From assembly GCF_013318015.2 (NCBI RefSeq), contig NZ_CP115842.1, positions 62,001 to 126,000 of the forward strand: a stretch of 64,000 bases of DNA, in the 5' to 3' direction. The stretch's first letter is position 1. Each line of letters starts with the position of its first letter. Position numbers and translations under genes: made by a program. Shown one piece after another: positions 45,199-55,004 of this stretch. The notes below the pieces were generated by a model, which saw only the letters and a list, made by a program, of their open reading frames with translations, was not told the origin of the DNA and did not search any database. Source of the DNA: Agrobacterium tumefaciens. GTDB taxonomy: Bacteria > Pseudomonadota > Alphaproteobacteria > Rhizobiales > Rhizobiaceae.

Positions 45199-46398
45199 TC
45201 AGAGCCGTTCACGAACGACGCGAAGCCAGTTTTTCAAGGGCAACGGCAGATAGGTTCGAAGGCCCGGCCTCAAACCGGCGGGAATAGACCAGTCCTCCAT
45301 CCTGAGCACTGTTGACAGGCCAGGACGGTCGTTCAGTGTCATAGTGATGACTTCGTTGTAGCGTGCGGCCATCCGTTCGATGCTGAAGCGGTTCAGGACC
45401 ATTTCCTTTCCCGCGATCGACATCCGCTCGAGAAGGTCGCGATCGGCATGCAAGCGCGCGATCGCATTGGCCGCTGCCGTATAATTGCCGATCGGGAACA
45501 GGAAGCCGTTTCGGCCCGGCTCGACAATCGTGTCCGTCACGCCGCGGATATGAGACACGACCGGGACGCAGCCGCCGGCCATTGCCTCGATCATCGTCAT
45601 GCCAAGCCCCTCGAAGCGGGACGGCATGATGAGAACATCGTGACTGGCCATGATGACCGGTATGTCTGAAAGCTGAACGGATCCTGCGTAACTGACGCGA
45701 TGGCCATGGCCGTCTAGCCGTCGCCTGAGCTTGCCCATATCCGGCCCATCTCCGACGATCGTCAGGCGCACGGCCTCGGGCGAGGCATCCAGTATCTCCC
45801 GCAGCCACATCACGCCTTTCGATGCATCTTCAATGCGGCCGACGAAGAGAACCTTGAGTTCCGGCCCTCGGTTGAAGCGCCGAACCGCCTGGCTCCGGAA
45901 CGCATCGCTGTCCACCGCATTCGGGATTGCGTAGGTACGCTCCTTCGAAAAGCCGTTGCGCGCGACAAGGTCGGCGCGGCACCGCTCCGATACGCCGATC
46001 GTGACATGGGCATAGTCCCGGACCGAGCGCGCAGCCGCGTATGTTCCAGGCGAGATATTATGGACGACGAGAATACGCAGGATACCTTCTGGCAAATAGC
46101 GCGCGATATTTGTCTGCAACTGATCGCCTAGAACGTTGACGATCACACCGTCGAACCCTCCGTCTTCGATGGCAGTCGCCATTCGCCCTGCGCATTCGCG
46201 TTCGCTGAGATTGACGGGCATCCGCAGCAATTGACCGAAAGCCTTCTCACCCTGGAGATCGAAAGGCAGCCCGTATGTTTCCTTGCACACGCCGAGCCAT
46301 CGCACGTCTATGCCATAGGCAGCGAGACCTTTGCGAAGATGTTTGAAGACGGAATAGGTGCCGCCGATATGGGGAAGAACAAAATAGGCAAGCTTCAT
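45199..46398 (-). CDS. Glycosyltransferase family 4
   Basis: 399-residue GT4 transferase. The N-terminal MKLAYFVLPHIGGTYSVFKHL has the glycine loop for acceptor binding. The donor domain contains KVLFVGRIEDASKG, LTIVGDGPD and IMPSRFEGLGMTMIEAMAGGCVPVVS. Start at 46398 with GAGAG upstream. First gene of a two-gene operon with the DUF4038 protein, divergent from the pyruvyltransferase gene. Confidence 0.87.
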   Translation of the reverse strand: MKLAYFVLPHIGGTYSVFKHLRKGLAAYGIDVRWLGVCKETYGLPFDLQGEKAFGQLLRMPVNLSERECAGRMATAIEDGGFDGVIVNVLGDQLQTNIARYLPEGILRILVVHNISPGTYAAARSVRDYAHVTIGVSERCRADLVARNGFSKERTYAIPNAVDSDAFRSQAVRRFNRGPELKVLFVGRIEDASKGVMWLREILDASPEAVRLTIVGDGPDMGKLRRRLDGHGHRVSYAGSVQLSDIPVIMASHDVLIMPSRFEGLGMTMIEAMAGGCVPVVSHIRGVTDTIVEPGRNGFLFPIGNYTAAANAIARLHADRDLLERMSIAGKEMVLNRFSIERMAARYNEVITMTLNDRPGLSTVLRMEDWSIPAGLRPGLRTYLPLPLKNWLRVVRERL

Positions 46399-46543
46399 GG
46401 GACACTCTCGCTCTTGCATCCACAACCATGCCGCAACGGATCGACGGCGGATGGTTCGAGTGGCTGCTAAGGCGACATACTAAAAAGCCACGGGATGACA
46501 GTCAGTTGCATCTTAGGCTTAGCTGTATCTTCCTTTGAGAGGT

Positions 46544-46581
46544 TTGCGTCAGTCAGACTATTCGTTTGGCGTAAGACGCAA
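46544..46581. promoter_or_regulatory. Inverted repeat in the divergent promoter of the polysaccharide locus
   Basis: TTGCGTC (46544-46550) and GACGCAA (46575-46581) form a perfect 7-bp inverted repeat with a 24-base spacer, between the divergent glycosyltransferase and pyruvyltransferase genes. Half-sites about three helical turns apart suggest a dimeric regulator. Nothing else is recognised in the 270-base gap. Confidence 0.3.
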
Positions 46582-46668
46582 CCCGAATGTCGGTGTGGGG
46601 TCGGACTGCTCCAGCGGATATCAATGCCATATCGAGCGTGTCGGCGCCGGGCTGCGATTGGAAAATAA

Positions 46669-47901
46669 ATGAGGATCACTCTCCTTGGACAATTTGGCTC
46701 TGGCAATTCGGGCAATGACGGATCGCTGGAAGCCATGCTCCTTTATCTGCGCAGGATGAGGCCCGATGCCGATCTGTTGTGTATCTGTGCAAGTCCGACA
46801 GTCGTAAGTGCGAAGTTCAATATTCGTGCGATGGGTGTTGGGGGGCCTCCCCTGACAAATGCATGGATGAGGCACCTGGACAAGCTGCTCGGCAAGGTGC
46901 CTTCACGGCTCATGCTATTGGTCAGTTCCCTCTTTAGTTTCGACAAGGCTGACCTGATGATCATACCGGGGACCGGCATCCTCGATGATTTTCAGGAAAA
47001 GTGGTTCGGCTGGCCCTTTGTCGTGTTTTGCTGGTGTCTCGTTGCACGCCTTCGCAACACACGGATCGCCTTCGTCAGCATCGGCGCTGGCCCGATGAAA
47101 AGCCGTCTCAGCCGCTGGTTCCTGCGCTCTGCCGCACAGATGGCCTCCTATCGATCCTACCGGGACGATTTCTCGCTCAACTACATGAAAACGATCGGTG
47201 TCGACGTGTCGCGAGACCACCGTTACCCCGATATCGCCTTTGATCTTCCTATTCCTGTGCCCCACCGGCAGAGCCCCGCCGACGGCGTAATGAGAATAGG
47301 CGTCGGCGTCATGGACTATCGCGGCTGGCGTCACAACGATCCCGAGGCCGCCAGGATTTACAAGACCTACATCCACAAGCTCTCACGGCTCGTGAGCTGG
47401 TTGATCGGTGAAGGCCATCGCATCACCCTTTTGATGGGAGACATTACGGACAGGGTCGCCTGCGCGGATCTGATGTTTCTGCTGACGGACATGCTCTCCG
47501 AGGACGAGTTGGCGCAGATCGACATCAGCGCGGCCGCAACGCTGCGCGATATCATGCAGCAGATGGCAGCAATCGACCTTGCGGTGGTGTCGAGATATCA
47601 TGGAGTTGTCTGCTCCATGAAGCTCGGAAATCCGACGATATCAATAGGTTATGCCAGAAAGTTCGATGATTTGATGAACGATTTCGACCAGGAGAAATTT
47701 GCCCGACACATCGACACGTTCGAAGTCGAGGAAGTTATCGAGCTGGTGAAGGAGATACTCGCTGGAGCCGGGGCGGTAAGACAGCGGATCGACCACGCCA
47801 ATGATCGCTTCAAGCGCCAGCTTTCCGAGCAAGAGGCGCTACTCGGCCGGGAATTTCTCTCAACTGATGCCGTCGCAACGCCGCAGAGCGTTACGCCTTA
47901 G
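46669..47901 (+). CDS. Polysaccharide pyruvyl transferase family protein
   Basis: 410-residue protein of the CsaB/ExoV-like pyruvyltransferase family. It has an N-terminal GQFGSGNSGNDGSLEAM loop, a central LMIIPGTGILDDF, IAFVSIGAGPMKS, and VVSRYHGVVCSMKLGNPTISIGY, which matches the conserved His-Gly region near the C-terminus. It would add a ketal-linked pyruvate from phosphoenolpyruvate to a sugar, giving the polymer negative charge. ATG is preceded only by a weak GGAAAA site. It is a single-gene transcript or leads the following flippase genes (222-base gap with nothing recognised). Confidence 0.82.
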   Translation: MRITLLGQFGSGNSGNDGSLEAMLLYLRRMRPDADLLCICASPTVVSAKFNIRAMGVGGPPLTNAWMRHLDKLLGKVPSRLMLLVSSLFSFDKADLMIIPGTGILDDFQEKWFGWPFVVFCWCLVARLRNTRIAFVSIGAGPMKSRLSRWFLRSAAQMASYRSYRDDFSLNYMKTIGVDVSRDHRYPDIAFDLPIPVPHRQSPADGVMRIGVGVMDYRGWRHNDPEAARIYKTYIHKLSRLVSWLIGEGHRITLLMGDITDRVACADLMFLLTDMLSEDELAQIDISAAATLRDIMQQMAAIDLAVVSRYHGVVCSMKLGNPTISIGYARKFDDLMNDFDQEKFARHIDTFEVEEVIELVKEILAGAGAVRQRIDHANDRFKRQLSEQEALLGREFLSTDAVATPQSVTP

Positions 47902-48123
47902 CAAAGGTGTCCCGCAGCCTAATGCTTTCGACGTAATACCGAGGCTCTTCACCACTCGACGGGAGTAGTCCGCACAATGTCGCACGCCCTTCAACGGACA
48001 TTCTCCAAACGGCCTACACCTACGGATCCGGCTGCCATCCCAACGGTCAGATTTCCAAGATCCAAGTCCCCACTCTAGATTTGACGCTACCGTCGATTAT
48101 CGGCGACGCTGTCGGAGCCCTCG

Positions 48124-49635
48124 ATGCACAAAGTCCGCCGCGCCTTTTTCATGGCCATGCTGGAACAGCACCTCGGAATTGCGATCAATCTCGCTCTGAT
48201 CGCGATCGTATCGAGACTATTGTCGCCGGCGGAAGTTGGCTTTGCCGTCATCGGCTACGGGGTGACATCGGTGATATTCGCCTTTCGCGAATTCGTTTCG
48301 TCCGATTTTCTCATTCAGCTCGATGTCGTTGAACGCGATGACATCAACACGTCGCTTACACTCTTGCTCCTCGTCAGCGGCATTCTCGGGATCGTTCTCT
48401 ATCTATGCGGACCCTATCTGGCGATTTTCTACCACCAGCCCGGTCTCCAGCATTATCTTATCCTCGCAATTGCCGCCGTCATGGCCGAAAGCCTGGGCAT
48501 GCCGGCATTTTCCATGCTGCGTCGCCGGCTGGCATTCGGCACCATCGCACGCGTCCGAACCATCGGCCTCGTGGCTATGGCTACCGTGACGATCTTCGCT
48601 GCCAGCAATGGATGGGGCTTCGTCAGCTTCGCGCTCGGCCTGCTCGTCGGCAACAGCGTTGCCAGCGCCCTTGCAGCCTATGCCGATCCGGCCCAGCGTA
48701 CAGCACGCCTTTCGCTCAAGTCGTGGCGCCGTATGGCCGAATTCGGCCGTTACAGGGGCGCTGCAACCATCGTTGACAAATTATACGAGTCCCTGCCGCA
48801 ACTGGTGCTCGGCTTTGCCATGACACCGACAGCGGTCGCGATCTACAATCGCGCCAATACCGTTTGCTCCATTCCCGATCGCATTTTCCTCTCGGCAATC
48901 TTTTCCTTCGCCTTCCCGGCGCTCGCCGCCGAAGTTCGCGAAGGTGGAGACGTCCGCAGGTCCTACCTGCGCGCCCTCAGTTACATCACCGTGCTGTATT
49001 GGCCGTCGCTGATCATGGTGGCCATTCTCGCCGATCCCATCGTGCGCCTTGCACTTGGAGACCAGTGGCTCGCCGCCGTACCGATCACCCGGATTCTCGC
49101 GCTTGCGTCGATCTTCTGGTTTCCCATGGTTTTGACAACGCCGCTGCTGATCGCTCTCAACGCCAACCGGGAGGCTTTTCTGGGCAATTTCGTCTGCCGC
49201 AGCGTCTCGGCAATTGTGCTCTGCTCTGCCAGCTTCTTCGGCCTCACCGCGGTAGCGCTGAGCCAGTTCGTCACGCTGCCCTTCCAGATGCTCGTCGCCT
49301 TCTATCTGGTAAGACGCCATGCGCACTTTAAGTTACCCGAACTGTTCGCAGCCATCGGGCCGAGTGCCGCCGTGACCCTTGCCGCGATTGTGGGGCCGCT
49401 TGCCATATCTGCCTGGATGGGATTCCGCTTCGATTACTCCCTCGCCAAGGCTGGCGGCGCCGTCATCCTTTCGGTGACAGGCTGGGCCGTTTGCCTGTTT
49501 CTTCTGCGTCATCCACTCGTCAGCGAAATACGTTCGACGCTCGATGCTTTTGCCGGGAGTCTGCGCAGGGTCGGAAAACCTCCTGCACCGGCTTCCATTC
49601 CCGACACCGTCGTTCCCGCAGCGGTGGAACCATGA
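48124..49635 (+). CDS. Lipopolysaccharide/oligosaccharide flippase (Wzx-like, MOP superfamily)
   Basis: 503-residue membrane protein with about 12-14 hydrophobic segments. The N-terminus (AFFMAMLEQHLGIAINLALIAIVSRLLSPAEVGFAVIGYG) is typical of Wzx/MOP exporters, which flip undecaprenyl-linked repeat units to the periplasm. It is coupled to a family 2 glycosyltransferase by ATGA overlap. GGAG lies about ten bases before ATG. Confidence 0.85.
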   Translation: MHKVRRAFFMAMLEQHLGIAINLALIAIVSRLLSPAEVGFAVIGYGVTSVIFAFREFVSSDFLIQLDVVERDDINTSLTLLLLVSGILGIVLYLCGPYLAIFYHQPGLQHYLILAIAAVMAESLGMPAFSMLRRRLAFGTIARVRTIGLVAMATVTIFAASNGWGFVSFALGLLVGNSVASALAAYADPAQRTARLSLKSWRRMAEFGRYRGAATIVDKLYESLPQLVLGFAMTPTAVAIYNRANTVCSIPDRIFLSAIFSFAFPALAAEVREGGDVRRSYLRALSYITVLYWPSLIMVAILADPIVRLALGDQWLAAVPITRILALASIFWFPMVLTTPLLIALNANREAFLGNFVCRSVSAIVLCSASFFGLTAVALSQFVTLPFQMLVAFYLVRRHAHFKLPELFAAIGPSAAVTLAAIVGPLAISAWMGFRFDYSLAKAGGAVILSVTGWAVCLFLLRHPLVSEIRSTLDAFAGSLRRVGKPPAPASIPDTVVPAAVEP

Positions 49636-50591
49636 GCAGCATCGATATCGTCATCCCCAACTACAATTACGGTCGCTTTCTGGAGGGATGCGTAGAAAGC
49701 GTCCTTGGCCAAAACATCCCGGACATGCGTATCCTCATCATCGACAATGCCTCCACAGACGACAGTGTCGCGATCGTCCGGTCTCTCGCGGCAGCAAATC
49801 CCCGCATCGAAACGAGCCTGCGCGCAAGGAACCTCGGCGGTCACGCGTCTTTCAACGAAGGCATCGATTGGGCTCGGGCGGACTATTTTGCCATCATCTG
49901 CGCCGACGATGTCCTGTCGCCTGGAGCACTCGCGCGCGCAATGGAGGCGCTCGACAATAGCCCCGGCGCGCACATGGCGTTCGGCCGCACCACCTTCTTC
50001 AGTGACGATGCCGACATAGCATTGGGCCTTCGCAGCGATGCCGGTGGCATGCAGCTTCATCGCGGGGTCGACTTCATCGCCAAAATTTGCGCGACGGGAC
50101 GCAGCCCGGTAGCAGGCCCACTCGCCGTTACCAGAACGCACATTCAGCAACATGCCGGTCATTACCGGCCCGCACTACGCCATACCGACGATGTCGAGAT
50201 GTGGATGCGGCTCGCGGTGCTTGGCGACATCGTCGAACTTGACGCCGTGCAAAATTTCACCCGTATCCACGGTGCGAACCAATCCGCCATCCTTGATAAC
50301 GTGCTTGCCTGGAATACCGAAATCGAAGCAGCGCTCGAAAGCTTCTTCGGCAACGAAGGCGCTTTGCTTGCCGATGCCCAAACCCTGCTAAGGCGCGGTC
50401 GCGCGAGCCTGAGCGACCGCGCCTATTGGTGCGCGCTTTCCAATCTGGTCCGGCGCCGGCCCGGCGCGGGTGCCCTTCTCGCACAGGCTTTCCGCCTGAG
50501 ACCCGCTTCAGCATTTCTGCCACCGGTGAGTTATCTTGTGCGCCGACCTGATGCATTACATCGCATTCGCGCAGCGATCGCCCGCCGATAG
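49632..50591 (+). CDS. Glycosyltransferase family 2
   Basis: 319-residue GT-A transferase. It has SIDIVIPNYNYGRFLEGCVESVL, IIDNASTDDSVAIVRSL, the metal-binding CADDVLSPGAL (DxD-like ADD) and a catalytic-region HTDDVEMWMRLA. The ATG overlaps the flippase stop. The C-terminal 70 residues are basic and could be peripheral-membrane. It is followed after 33 bases by the convergent sensor-kinase gene, with no terminator visible. Confidence 0.87.
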   Translation: MSSIDIVIPNYNYGRFLEGCVESVLGQNIPDMRILIIDNASTDDSVAIVRSLAAANPRIETSLRARNLGGHASFNEGIDWARADYFAIICADDVLSPGALARAMEALDNSPGAHMAFGRTTFFSDDADIALGLRSDAGGMQLHRGVDFIAKICATGRSPVAGPLAVTRTHIQQHAGHYRPALRHTDDVEMWMRLAVLGDIVELDAVQNFTRIHGANQSAILDNVLAWNTEIEAALESFFGNEGALLADAQTLLRRGRASLSDRAYWCALSNLVRRRPGAGALLAQAFRLRPASAFLPPVSYLVRRPDALHRIRAAIARR

Positions 50592-50624
50592 CGATAGACC
50601 GGCCAAATTTTCGATGATGACGGC

Positions 50625-53600
50625 CTATTCTTCGGCATTCAGGACAAGCCGCAACAGCGCCGGCAACGAAGCGGATTTCGTTCGGCGCATGATTGATGCG
50701 CGATGGTTCTCGACAGTGCGCTGACTAAGCTTCAAATCAGCTGCAATAACCTTGTTGGCCTGCCCCTGAACAATCCGGTCAAGGATCTGGCGTTGCTTGC
50801 GAGTAAGCGTTGCCAGCGTGGCACGAGCCGTTTCACGCCGCTCTTCGCGCTCGTTTGCATCACGCGATCGCTCGAGGGCCGATTGCACGCTCCGATATAT
50901 CTCCTGGTAAGAAAACGGCTTCTCGATGAAATCGGCCGCTCCATATCGCATCGCATTGATTGCCATACGGACATCGCTACGACCCGTGATCACAATCACC
51001 GGAAACCGATGATGTTTTTCTTTCAGTAAACGCAGCAACTCCATGCCGACCATGCCCGGCAGATACGCATCGACAAGCAGACAACCTGATCTGTCCGGCT
51101 GGTAATCTGCAAGATACTCTTCTGCCGATACATAGGTTGCAACCGTCCAGCCTTCTCCTTCGAAAAGAGCGCGCAAATTGTCCCTGATGTCCTGCTGGTC
51201 GTCGATGACTTCGATGAGCCGACCCGTCATCGGCCTCATGTATTCGGGTTCGCTTATGTGCACTACCCTCTCGTCGGTTTGGCGAACAACCAGGGTCTCG
51301 ACGACCTGCACGACGTCCTTGAGTTTCGCCGGCTTGTGCAGATACGGAATTTCGTGCTGTGCAAAAGCCCTCAGGGCCTTGCTTGAAATATCGCCTGTGA
51401 GAATGAGCGCCGGAACATTTCGGCGGAGTGCTTGCCGGATATCTCCTATCGCAGCTATGCCATTCCCCCCGGTAGGGAGATTGTAGTCTGCGAGAATGAC
51501 GTCGGGCGTGAACTGCAATCCTCGAACAATCGCGAGCGCCTCGGCAGCCGTAGAGGTCGCAGCCACCACATATCCAGTCTGCTCAAGTCCCATCTTGAGC
51601 AAATCACGCATGCCGTTTTCGTCTTCGACGATCAGAACCGACGCCCGCGACAGGGTAGCCGCTTGGTTCGAATGGTCATCCACTGGCGCAGGAAGTGGTA
51701 CAAGCGGCTCACCGGCCGGTGCGTGATCGATCTCGATCATGAATGCCGAACCTTTATGCAGTCGTGACTGCACCACTACCCTTAGTTCGAGAAGCTCGCT
51801 GAGCCGCTTGACGATCGACAATCCCAGCCCCAAACCACGGTCTTCCGTTCCAGCAGGCGCATCGAGCTGGAGGTATTCCTGAAAAACATCCTCGATATGG
51901 TTTTCGGGAATGCCGATGCCAGTGTCCCACACTTCGAAGCGAACCTTCGTACCGCGCCGGCGACAACCGACCAGAATTTTGCCGCTCGTCGTATATTTCA
52001 GCGCATTGGACAGAAGGTTGCGAACGATCTGCTCGAACAGACGCGGATCGGTGCGAACGGCAAGGCTGGACGGCACGACATGGAGTTGCAGCCCGGCGGC
52101 CTGAGCGGGATAGTAAAATTCCTTGAAGAGCCTTCCCAGAAGATCGCCTATTGCAAAGCTCACGATCTGAGGTTCCACCATACCCGCTTCGATCTGGTTG
52201 ATGTCGAGAACGGAGTTGAGTATTCCCAACATCGACGACAGCGTCTCCTCCATCCTCTGAACGAAGGTGCGCGCCTGGCCTTCGCCCACGCTCTTTTCCA
52301 AAAGCCCCTGCAACAGCTTCAAGGTTTGCAGCGGCTGACGCAGATCGTGGCTTGCCGCAGACAGGAACTGCGACTTTGCCTCAGTCGCCCGCTCGGCGGA
52401 TTTCTTTGCAGCCTCCCTGCTTTCCGCAACCTGTTTCTGGGCGCTCATATCGATGAATGTGATAACGACCCCGTCGACGGTTTCGCTCTCTCCGCGATAG
52501 GGTTTGACGCGGCGGACATACCAGCGGCCGTCAGGTCCTCCTATCTCCCTGTCGATTGTATTGCCGTCCTGGAAGGTCGCCATCGCATCGACTTGAAGCG
52601 TAATGTCGCCGTCAAAGCCGCTAAGGTCCGAGAGGGGGCGGCCGACATCGGACGATATAATCTTGAATACTGACCGGGTGGCTGGTGTAAAAAACCTTAT
52701 ACGAAGACTGGCATCCAGAAAGAGCGTCGGGACATCGGTGCTGTACAAGACGTTTTGCAGATCGTTGGAAACTGCACGCTGACGCTCCAGTGCTTCGTGC
52801 AATTGATTGTTGAGGGCTGTCAGCTCTTCATTGAGGGATTGCAGCTCCTCTTTCGAAGTAACGAGTTCCTCATTCGTCGACTGATACTCTTCATTCAGAG
52901 ACAGTGCTTCGGCGGTGATCTGCTTCTGTTCTTCGCTGGCAATTTCCAGATTGCGTATGGCGCCCTGCAATTCCGCCCGTGTCTCCTCCAGTTCGAATTC
53001 CAGCTCGGTAATGGGCGACGCATCTGTCGTCGATGATTTCTGCGATCGGACAACCCTGTTGGCCTGCGCAGCATCTTCCACGAAACATATGAGGAACAGC
53101 TCTTCACCCTGACTGAACAGCGGTTCGACGTGAATGCTGAACTCGATATGCGCGCCGTTGCTGTCGAGTTTTGCATTCTTGGCTACGAATGGCTTCTGAT
53201 CCCGGGTCGCACGGTGGATCGCAGACCTGATCTTATTATGGATCGCCTTCGGTGTCATGGCGAACAGATCATGCGATGCCGGGCCTGAAGCGATCCGCAG
53301 GAACCTTGCTGTCGGGCCTATGGAGTAAAGATATTCATACTTTCGATTGACGAGGATCGCGGCGGGCACGTAGCTACCCAGCAGAACCTGGGCAACCGCG
53401 TCGGCAAGCGCACTGTGCCTCGACGCTGAAGTCACCTTTCCCAGCGAAGAGGGAATTCTGACATTTCCACCCGGAGCCACGCCGAAATTAAGATCACCGA
53501 AAACCGGCGGCCCGATACGCCGATATACCCGTTCGGTTTCCGAAATCAGCTTGAAACGGTCATCCATTCCGCCAACGGTTTCGGATTTTCCGACCAGTAA

Positions 53601-55004
53601 AATGCCGTTCTCCCGCAAGGCGAACCTGAAAAGCGACAAAACCTTGGCTTGGGCGTCCGCTTCAAGGTAAATCAACAAGTTGCGGCATGAAATCAGATCG
53701 ATCCGTGAGAACGGTGGGTCGCTCAGGACATTCTGCACGGTGAATACCACCGCCCCACGCAGTTGCGTCGTCACGGTGTATCCGTTGTCATCCCTTACGA
53801 AATATTTTTCCAGCAAGTCCGTCGGCAGCGATTTGGTCGCATCATGTGAGTAGTGTCCGTCTCTGGCAATTGCGACCGCCTCGCCATCGGCGTCCGAGGC
53901 AAACATCTGAAACTGGAGACGAAGGCCCATGGACTGAATGAGCTCGAGGAAGAGAATAGCCAGAGAATATGCTTCTTCCCCCGTGCTGCATCCAGCGACC
54001 CAGACCCGCACTGCTCCGTGAGCCGCTTTTGCGTGGAGAATATCCGGAATAATGGTGTCGCGTAGAAAGTCGAACACCTTCCCGTCGCGGAAGAAGCTGG
54101 TGACGTTGATCAGAAGATCCCTGACGAGATTTTGCCGCTCTTCTTCGCTGTTTTCGAGCATCTCAAGATATCGGTCAATCTCCTCGATCTCGATACCGAG
54201 AACCGCAATGCGTTTTTCGACACGGCGCTGCATCGTTCCATGTTTATAGGCCGAAAAATCATTCGCTGTGGAAACCCTCAATATCTCGATAATCCGGCCC
54301 AGCTGGGGCATTCGGCGCACCATCGAGTGATCGGCTCGAAGCCGCGACAACAGCGCAATATGTTTGGCGATGGCCGCAGGCATCTTTTCGACCGGTAAAA
54401 CCGTAGCGCCAATGCCCAGCGAAATAACACTTTCGGGCATGCCGCCAAACTGTGCGTCTTGAGGCTCCTGGACTAGAACAAGTCCCTTGAAATCCCTGAT
54501 CTGCTGGACGCCGGATGAGCCATCTGACCCCGTGCCGGACAGGACAGCTGCTATCGCCCACGGCCCGAATTCTTTGGCCATAGAACCCAAGAGAAAATCA
54601 AACGGCAGAGGTGCCTCATGCAGTTCACGCCGGGGCGACAGATATATCCTTCCTTCGTCAACCGACATCAGGAATTTTGGTGGAATGACGTAGACGTGCT
54701 CGGGCTCTATCAATGCAAGATTGACAGCCTCGGTCACGACCATATTCGTTTCGCTCGCCAGAAGTTCTGCGAGCATGCTTTCATGCGACCGGTCAAGATG
54801 CTGAACGAGAAGAAACGCACAGCCGGTTTTTTCAGGCAACGCCTTGAGCAGGGATCTGAACGCATTCAGTCCACCCGATGAAGCTCCGACGCCGACAATC
54901 GGGAACATCCTAACGGGACTTGCTTCCTGTGACCCGGACATCGGACCGGTGTCTACCTCGAAAGTAGAGGGAACCTTGTTACTATCCGCGCCGCGTTCCG
55001 TCAT
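50625..55004 (-). CDS. CheB-CheR-PAS-histidine kinase-REC-REC-LuxR HTH fusion regulator
   Basis: 1459-residue cytoplasmic protein, very long for the family. Domains in order: CheB methylesterase (about 32-215, Ser in VGASSGG, His in VQHLD, Asp in SGTGSDG); CheR methyltransferase (about 235-485, SAM loop VAGCSTGEEA); PAS-like (about 535-650); glutamate-rich coiled coil (about 665-745); PAS (about 755-860); HisKA with H886 in SHDLRQPL; HATPase with NLLSNALKY, DTGIGIP and GLGLGLS (to about 1095); receiver 1 (D1173 in LADYNLP); receiver 2 (D1312 in LVDAYLPG); and a C-terminal LuxR/FixJ-type HTH (about 1398-1455). No transmembrane segment is seen. ATG at 55004 is preferred over an upstream TTG. 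It combines sensing, phosphorelay and DNA binding in one chain. Confidence 0.88.
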   Translation of the reverse strand: MTERGADSNKVPSTFEVDTGPMSGSQEASPVRMFPIVGVGASSGGLNAFRSLLKALPEKTGCAFLLVQHLDRSHESMLAELLASETNMVVTEAVNLALIEPEHVYVIPPKFLMSVDEGRIYLSPRRELHEAPLPFDFLLGSMAKEFGPWAIAAVLSGTGSDGSSGVQQIRDFKGLVLVQEPQDAQFGGMPESVISLGIGATVLPVEKMPAAIAKHIALLSRLRADHSMVRRMPQLGRIIEILRVSTANDFSAYKHGTMQRRVEKRIAVLGIEIEEIDRYLEMLENSEEERQNLVRDLLINVTSFFRDGKVFDFLRDTIIPDILHAKAAHGAVRVWVAGCSTGEEAYSLAILFLELIQSMGLRLQFQMFASDADGEAVAIARDGHYSHDATKSLPTDLLEKYFVRDDNGYTVTTQLRGAVVFTVQNVLSDPPFSRIDLISCRNLLIYLEADAQAKVLSLFRFALRENGILLVGKSETVGGMDDRFKLISETERVYRRIGPPVFGDLNFGVAPGGNVRIPSSLGKVTSASRHSALADAVAQVLLGSYVPAAILVNRKYEYLYSIGPTARFLRIASGPASHDLFAMTPKAIHNKIRSAIHRATRDQKPFVAKNAKLDSNGAHIEFSIHVEPLFSQGEELFLICFVEDAAQANRVVRSQKSSTTDASPITELEFELEETRAELQGAIRNLEIASEEQKQITAEALSLNEEYQSTNEELVTSKEELQSLNEELTALNNQLHEALERQRAVSNDLQNVLYSTDVPTLFLDASLRIRFFTPATRSVFKIISSDVGRPLSDLSGFDGDITLQVDAMATFQDGNTIDREIGGPDGRWYVRRVKPYRGESETVDGVVITFIDMSAQKQVAESREAAKKSAERATEAKSQFLSAASHDLRQPLQTLKLLQGLLEKSVGEGQARTFVQRMEETLSSMLGILNSVLDINQIEAGMVEPQIVSFAIGDLLGRLFKEFYYPAQAAGLQLHVVPSSLAVRTDPRLFEQIVRNLLSNALKYTTSGKILVGCRRRGTKVRFEVWDTGIGIPENHIEDVFQEYLQLDAPAGTEDRGLGLGLSIVKRLSELLELRVVVQSRLHKGSAFMIEIDHAPAGEPLVPLPAPVDDHSNQAATLSRASVLIVEDENGMRDLLKMGLEQTGYVVAATSTAAEALAIVRGLQFTPDVILADYNLPTGGNGIAAIGDIRQALRRNVPALILTGDISSKALRAFAQHEIPYLHKPAKLKDVVQVVETLVVRQTDERVVHISEPEYMRPMTGRLIEVIDDQQDIRDNLRALFEGEGWTVATYVSAEEYLADYQPDRSGCLLVDAYLPGMVGMELLRLLKEKHHRFPVIVITGRSDVRMAINAMRYGAADFIEKPFSYQEIYRSVQSALERSRDANEREERRETARATLATLTRKQRQILDRIVQGQANKVIAADLKLSQRTVENHRASIMRRTKSASLPALLRLVLNAEE

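Noticed and set aside
50592..50624. Bidirectional terminator between convergent GT2 and kinase genes
   Set aside because: The 33-base gap has no stable stem with a T-run on either strand.
50625..55004. Part of a chemotaxis operon
   Set aside because: CheB and CheR domains are present, but no CheA, CheW, CheY or receptor gene is nearby, and the protein ends in a DNA-binding domain.
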